From: Agrypnia vestita
Lineage: Eukaryota; Arthropoda; Insecta; Trichoptera; Phryganeidae
NCBI GenBank assembly: GCA_016648135.1
Contig: JADDOH010002285.1
Location: 186,001-250,000 of the forward strand
Direction: 5' to 3'
Length of the DNA stretch: 64,000 bases
Position numbers and translations under genes: made by a program. Shown here one piece after another: positions 59,085 through 64,000 of the stretch. The notes beneath the pieces were generated by a model. The model was not told the origin of the DNA, made no database searches, and saw only the letters and a list, made by a program, of their open reading frames with translations. How positions within the stretch are numbered: the first letter of the stretch is position 1; every line of letters starts with the position of its first letter.

Positions 59085-60985
59085 TTGATAATTTATTACA
59101 AACTGTATTTTTTCATTATTTAATATATGCAAACATATATATATAATTTCTTACATATATTCTTTTTACTATCGCTATTGCTTTGGTATTCAATAATATG
59201 TACATGTTGTTACTATCCATATTTTATAATTATATTCACAATTAATTGATTAATTTTATAGTATTTATATTTATAGTATTTTGTTCTCACTATATTTTAA
59301 ATTGCTCACCTTGGCACGGGTTCTTCCTAGTGAGATGAGTGGCTCTTTTTCTAAACGACATGCACTAAGATCAAGATAAATAAATTTATCTCGAATAAAG
59401 CGTATTTTTAAATATTTGAGGTTACATTTCTCTAAGTATGAATTTTAATTCTTTTCGTGAAACTCAATAAAATAATCGATAATGATCAGTATAGATTTTT
59501 GCAACTTAATATTTTGAGCGTCATTAATATATAATTTTGTTTTTCTTTTAGTTTTTATCTTAGTTTTTAATAGGAAAAAGACTAAGGCTGAGAGATGCCG
59601 TGAGTACAGACAAAGGAAAAAGGCTGCAAAAGAGGCTGAAGCCAAACGACTCGGCATACCAGTGAAAATACCACTGACGTCAGGGGAACGTGTTCGAAAG
59701 TGTAGAGAGAGAAAAAAACTAATGAAAAAGGCCGTGGAAGAAGCTGAAGCCAAACAATACGGTGGACCAATGAATATACCACTGACATCAGGGGAACGTG
59801 TTCGAAAGTATAGAGAAAAAAAATTAAACGAAAAGGCCGCAGAAGAAGCTGAAGCCAAACAATACGGTATACCAGTGAAAGTACCACTGACATCAGGGGA
59901 ACGCGTTCGAAAGTGTAGAGAAAGAAAAAAACTAATGAAAAAGGCTGCAGAAGAAGCTGAAGCTAAGCAATATGGTGGACCAGTGAAAATACCACTGACG
60001 TCAGGGGAACGTGTGCAATTGTGTAGAGAAGAAAGTAAACTAAACAATAAGACTGAAGAAGTAGCTGAAGCCAAACAATACGTTGAACCAGTGAAAATAC
60101 CACTGACGTCAGGAGAACGTGTTCGAAAGTGTAGAGAGAGAAAAAAACTAATGAAAAAGGCCGCAGAAGAAGTTGAAGCCAAACGATACGGTGGACAAGT
60201 CAATATATCATTGACATCAGGGGAACATGTTCAAACATGTATAGAAGAAAATAAACTGAAGAAAAAAGCTACAGAAGAAGCCAAAACCAAACAGTACGAT
60301 GTACCTGTAAAAAAACCACTGACATCGGGAGAGCGTGTTCGAAAGTGGAGAGAAGAAAAAAAAAGATTAAAAACAATCGTTAATCACAATTTCGTCATCT
60401 TCAAGTGATAAGCTATCAAAAAATAATAGTTACATTTGTACTACTTCCAGAATAAATATCTATCATTCAACTGCATCAAAGTGTTATTAATTATATTTAT
60501 CATCTCCCTAGATATCCTATTGTTGAATTACATCTTAAACCAAAAAGTAAATATCAATTTATCATAATCACGCCAAAGAAGTATAACTTCTACAGAGCGT
60601 ATATGAATGCAAGCAAGATTTTTTTAAATTTAACTAAAGAAAATAGACAAACAATCACCATGATTGCCATTTGCAACTACACACAGTCAACAAATTACTT
60701 AAATTTTATTTTATTTATCCCGAACTTAATACATGTTAGAAAAAGAGCCACTTATCTCGCTAGGATGAACCTGTTCCTAGATGAGTAGCTTACAATAGAA
60801 TAAGAACAAAATTAATCAATCAATTGTAGATATAAATATAAAGTATATGTAGAAAAAACAAGTAGACATTATTGAATACAAAAGCAATAGCGAAAGTAAA
60901 AAAGAATATAGGTACCTATGTAGAAATTTTTTTTTGTTTGCATATATGAAATAATGAAAAAATGCAGTTCAATGAGCAAATTTAT
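59085..60985 (+). mobile_element. Long-inverted-repeat unit carrying the basic-repeat ORF
   Basis: Left arm 59085-59365 is an imperfect inverted copy of right arm about 60710-60985. Matching blocks (right-arm sense): gtttgcatatatgaaataat, gaatacaaaagcaatagcga, aaaattaatcaatcaattgt and tagaaaaagagccacttatc. Overall the arms look about 75-80% alike by eye, with indels. The only long ORF between them is the basic-repeat exon. I found no target duplication and no transposase. Either a TIR-type transposon or an inverted duplication around an exon. Confidence 0.72.
59564..60408 (+). CDS. Candidate alternative 3' exon: tandem basic-motif repeats
   Basis: Open from a pyrimidine-rich acceptor (tatcttag, 59562-59563; another AG at 59550-59551 gives the same frame) to TGA at 60406-60408. 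Reads NRKKTKAERCREYRQRKKAA, then seven units of about 38 residues with the core PLTSGERVRKCRERKKLMKK and linker EEAEAKQYGGPV. The core resembles a bZIP basic region (E-R-x-R-x-x-R-E-R-K-K). Units 4 and 6 are degenerate (GERVQLCREESK, GEHVQTCIEENK). The acceptor phase (1) matches the donor of ZNF-B exon 1, giving a predicted protein of about 467 residues. AATAAA follows at about 60452. Expression is unproven. Confidence 0.65.
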
Positions 60986-61941
60986 TAAGGGTTAAGGGTA
61001 ATTAAGGGTGCCCGACAAAGCCGCGAAAAACCATCCCGACAATGGCGCGAATCAAACTTATAAAATTGAATAAAATGGATTTAACATTAATAACCTAGCC
61101 TTACCTAACCTGAATGAAAAAAATGGTTTTAACATTAATAACCTAACCCAACAAAATTAAATTGAAATCATAGTAGAAAGACCAAATATTTCAAAATGTA
61201 AATACGTTAAAACAACCTAAAGACTGCAAGCATTAATGCCTTTAAATGGTAATATGGATAAATTTAAGTTGGCAAATAATTTTTGCTGTCATTTATTTGA
61301 ATCATGAATATTCTCTTTGCTCATTCTCTTCCATTTAGGTTCTTATTTTTTCAAGTTTATGTTTTTATTTATTTTTTAAATATTGTAGTACTAATAATCT
61401 TTTTACTAATTTTATTTCGCGGCTTCTTCGGGTCACCGAATGAAGACACCTGTTTTCTGCTGTTGGGCGTTTGCGCAAATGCAGTTGACAATAACGTCTT
61501 CACGAATGTTATTGTGTCAGTAAAAATAAAAGTAGGGTATCCGCACTGACTGAAAAAATGGATGCCAAAAACATTTCAAAATATTTTTTATCACTTAGCA
61601 TAACAACCTCATAATTTTTAAAAGAAGTGAAAATTTCGGTATTTGCGATCGTAATGTTTTCAGGAAGAACATTAATAATTACAATAATAAATTAAATAAT
61701 AGAATTATTTTATAAAATATATATATTAGATCACAGTTAAGAATATTTTTAACAAATTTTAGTTATCATAGTATCTAAATACAGTTTTAGATTGTGAAGG
61801 AAATATTATTGTTAATTTTTTTGTTAACGTATTTATGATGTATTGTACCTATTTATTGAGATTTATTTTAATATTGCGTAAATATTGCACACTCAGATTT
61901 TTGATATTAATTAATACCTAAATAACTCTCTTATTTTACAG
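60986..61941 (+). other. ZNF-B intron, last part
   Basis: AT-rich; small ORF at 61304-61549 with no resemblance. Bases 61085-61160 repeat 'ttaacattaataacctaaccc'-type sequence twice. Confidence 0.55.
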
Positions 61942-62993
61942 ATGTCTCGACAATTCAAGATTCGATTTCAACAAACCCACCTAATCACGTGACCACAGCT
62001 ATCTCCGGAAAGGAACCAGAATTGGAACAATCCTCAAGCAGTCGTACGCTCACATCGACTGCAAAATCTTTTACATGTTCCCTGTGCCCATGTACGTGTA
62101 CCACGCGAGGAACATTAAACATTCATATGCTTTTACACACTGGAGAGAAACCGTTTTCATGTTCGCGCTGCAGTTATGTGTGTAATAAAAAAAGCAATTT
62201 AAGAATTCACGAGCTTACGCACAATAAAGAGAAACCGTTTTCATGTCCGCAGTGCAATTATTCATGCTGCCAGAAAAATAGCTTAAAAGTTCACTTGCTT
62301 TCTCACACTGGAGAAAAACTGTTTTCATGTTCACAATGCACATATACGTGCAATCACAAATCAAGCTTAAAAGTGCATTTGCTTTCACATATTGCAGATA
62401 AACTGTTTTCGTGCACACAGTGCACTTATACGTCCAATCACAAATCAAGTTTAAATGTACATTTGCTTTCACACACTGGAGAGAAACTGTTTTCGTGTTC
62501 ACATTGCAGTTATGCGTGTAATAGAAAAAGTAGTTTTCAAAGACACGAGCTGACGCACACTGGAGACAAACTGTATTCATGTTCGCAGTGCAATTATAAG
62601 TGTAACGAGAAACGTAGTTTAAGAAAACATATGCGAAAGCACACTGGAGAGAAACTGTTTTCGTGTTCACTGTGTACTTATAAGTGTAATGAGAAATGCA
62701 GTTTAAGAAGACACATGATGCGGCACACCGGAGAGAAACCCTTTGCATGTTCACAGTGCTCTTATACGTGCAATCGGAAAGAATACTTAAGAACTCACGC
62801 GCTCTCACACATCGGAGATAAACTGTTTTCATGTTCGCAGTGCACTTACAAGTGCAATGAGAAATATAGTTTAAGAAAACATATGCGGAGGCATACTGGA
62901 GAGAAACTGTTTTCGTGTCCAGTGTGCACTTACAAATGTAATGAGAAAGGTGGTATGAGAAGACACATGCTGAAGCACACTGGAGAGACTTAA
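61942..62993 (+). CDS. ZNF-B exon 2: eleven C2H2 zinc fingers
   Basis: Acceptor ttattttacag at 61941. Phase 1 in: with the G of exon 1 it reads D-VSTIQDS, then SGKEPELEQSSSS, like ZNF-A (VQDS, SGREPELD). Eleven fingers C-x2-C-x12-H-x3-H follow with TGEK linkers (some degenerate: HNKEK, HIADK, HIGDK), ending HTGET and a stop at 62991-62993. Protein about 536 residues with exon 1. Finger 1 is atypical (CSLCPCTCTTRGTLNIH) but keeps its ligands. Nuclear DNA-binding factor by family; target unknown. Confidence 0.93.
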
Positions 62994-63076
62994 AATTCGG
63001 GTACTTTCAAATACTGGGGATAAACTTTTTTCATGTTCACGGTGCAATTAGTTCTGCAATAAGAAAGAGTCCTTTA
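62994..63076 (+). pseudogene. Remnant of a twelfth ZNF-B finger
   Basis: Just past the stop, another frame reads SNTGDKLFSCSRC, then a stop in place of a core residue, then FCNKKESF, breaking off exactly at the MITE at 63077. This is the first half of a further finger, lost by frameshift, stop and insertion. Confidence 0.8.
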
Positions 63077-63678
63077 GGGCAAGTTGTATCAACTTGGTTT
63101 AAAGTAATAGTTCGTTTAAAGCATAGATTTTTGTAAAACGATTGGCTTCCCTAATAGGCCAGTGGGCATGACCGAGGATTGCAGGCTCTATTTACGGTGA
63201 GGTCACAATAAATCTATGCGATTTACTCAAGCTGGGTGCCTTGTGCTAGTAGTTACTACAATTTTGCGTATAAAAAAAATTACTACACATGAAAAAAGGG
63301 AATACACAATAGAGCAAGTAAGGATTATATTATTATTTTGCTGTTATTGAAGAAGTTTTGATTGTATTATTTGACTTCTAGTGCCGAAAATAATAATAAT
63401 TAGGCTTTGTATGTAATATTTTTTTAAATAACCTCACCTAAACACAGTCGGGGGGGTAACTAAAGGAGCGCGCGTATACAAGCGCGGCTTGCGCTCTAGT
63501 TCGCGAGGCCCTTTGACTCGGGCGCAAAATACCGACACGCGTCCAGGAGGCGGCGGAGTGAGGCGAGAGCGGGCGAGACGAGACGAGAGCATCATGTACA
63601 TACTCCCTCTCGGCCTGCCTCGGCGAGTGTGTAAATCCGGCATAAAAGAAAGATAAATAAAGTTGATACAACCAGCCT
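63077..63678. mobile_element. Harbinger-like MITE with internal insertion, TTA TSD
   Basis: Left GGGCAAGTTGTATCAACTTG, right GTTGATACAACCAGCCT (inverse), flanked by TTA (63074-63076, 63679-63681). Contains 'aagcatagatttttgt' like other family members, and a GC-rich block (63480-63645) absent from them. Confidence 0.72.
63480..63645. repeat. GC-rich dispersed segment, copy 2
   Basis: Inverse-oriented homologue of 40620-40780 ('tgcctcggcgagtgtgta'), rich in gcgag/cgaga motifs. Lies inside the Harbinger-like MITE. Confidence 0.7.
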
Positions 63679-63681
63679 TTA

Positions 63682-64000
63682 AACGTTAGATATTTTTAGG
63701 TGTAATTTTTTTTATGTTATATATTGGTTTTAGCATCTTTAATATTATATTAATAGTTGTACTACTTACTTTAGATTAAAATATAATAAAAAAATCATTA
63801 AATTATGAAATAATTAAAATCCGTTTTCAGACAGAAATAATTTTCTAATCGTAAAAATTACAGCGGTACCTTAATAGATGGCCCGTTTGGATGTGAAATT
63901 TTTTATTTGGTTTATGATCTTTGTTTGGAATACGACTCGCGTGTGTCAAATGGTGCGTACTTACGTCCTCCTTCTAGAGAGAAGGAGACGGAGGAAGTTC
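63682..64000. other. Intergenic end of window
   Basis: AT-rich, nothing recognised; a short purine-rich run (gagagaaggagacggaggaag) closes the window. Confidence 0.5.

Noticed and set aside
59445..60203. 252-codon minus-strand ORF
   Set aside because: Antisense shadow of the basic-repeat exon; its apparent repeats follow from the sense repeats.
62215..62832. 205-codon minus-strand ORF
   Set aside because: Antisense of the zinc-finger array of ZNF-B; Cys/Tyr pattern is a mirror artefact.

Overview
The window is insect nuclear DNA. GC-rich protein-coding exons sit in very AT-rich introns and intergenic DNA full of transposon debris. I cannot fix the order: the lgl exons read as a generic insect orthologue, and the repeats alone do not separate Lepidoptera from other insect orders.

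Region 1 (about 1-35,400, + strand) is most of lethal(2) giant larvae, l(2)gl, the cortical cell-polarity scaffold. I place 21 coding exons (20 firm, one possible) between 7125 and a stop at 34142-34144. Exons 1 to 19 join without a frame break. The exon carrying the start methionine (about 30 codons) is not visible and is probably upstream of the window. The introns carry hAT-, Harbinger-, pogo- and piggyBac-like miniature elements, a mariner relic, a long foldback and old LINE pieces. Several are nested, with target-site duplications readable by eye.

Region 2 (about 38,600-63,100) holds two head-to-head paralogous C2H2 zinc-finger genes. ZNF-A (- strand, 40970 to 38707) has 12 fingers; ZNF-B (+ strand, 53658 to 62993) has 11 plus a broken twelfth. 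Each has a short first exon with psi-K-x-E (SUMO-acceptor-like) motifs, then a phase-1 intron, then one exon with all the fingers. ZNF-B has four copies of the psi-K-x-E module where ZNF-A has one. Inside the ZNF-B intron is an open exon (59564-60408) encoding at least seven tandem copies of a basic motif of about 38 residues. Its acceptor phase fits ZNF-B exon 1, and it lies between long diverged inverted repeats, which suggests a transposon-borne coding exon used as an alternative 3' end.

Between the two genes, a 5'-truncated Jockey-type LINE lies about 110 bp upstream of the ZNF-A start codon. The LINE was itself split by a young non-coding LTR element (LARD-like: two LTRs of about 1578 bp, a non-coding interior of about 3.2 kb, TSD ATAA). 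The remaining intergenic DNA holds decayed LINE fragments, a degenerate tandem array (51.4-52.3 kb) and simple repeats. I saw no tRNA, rRNA or CRISPR array.
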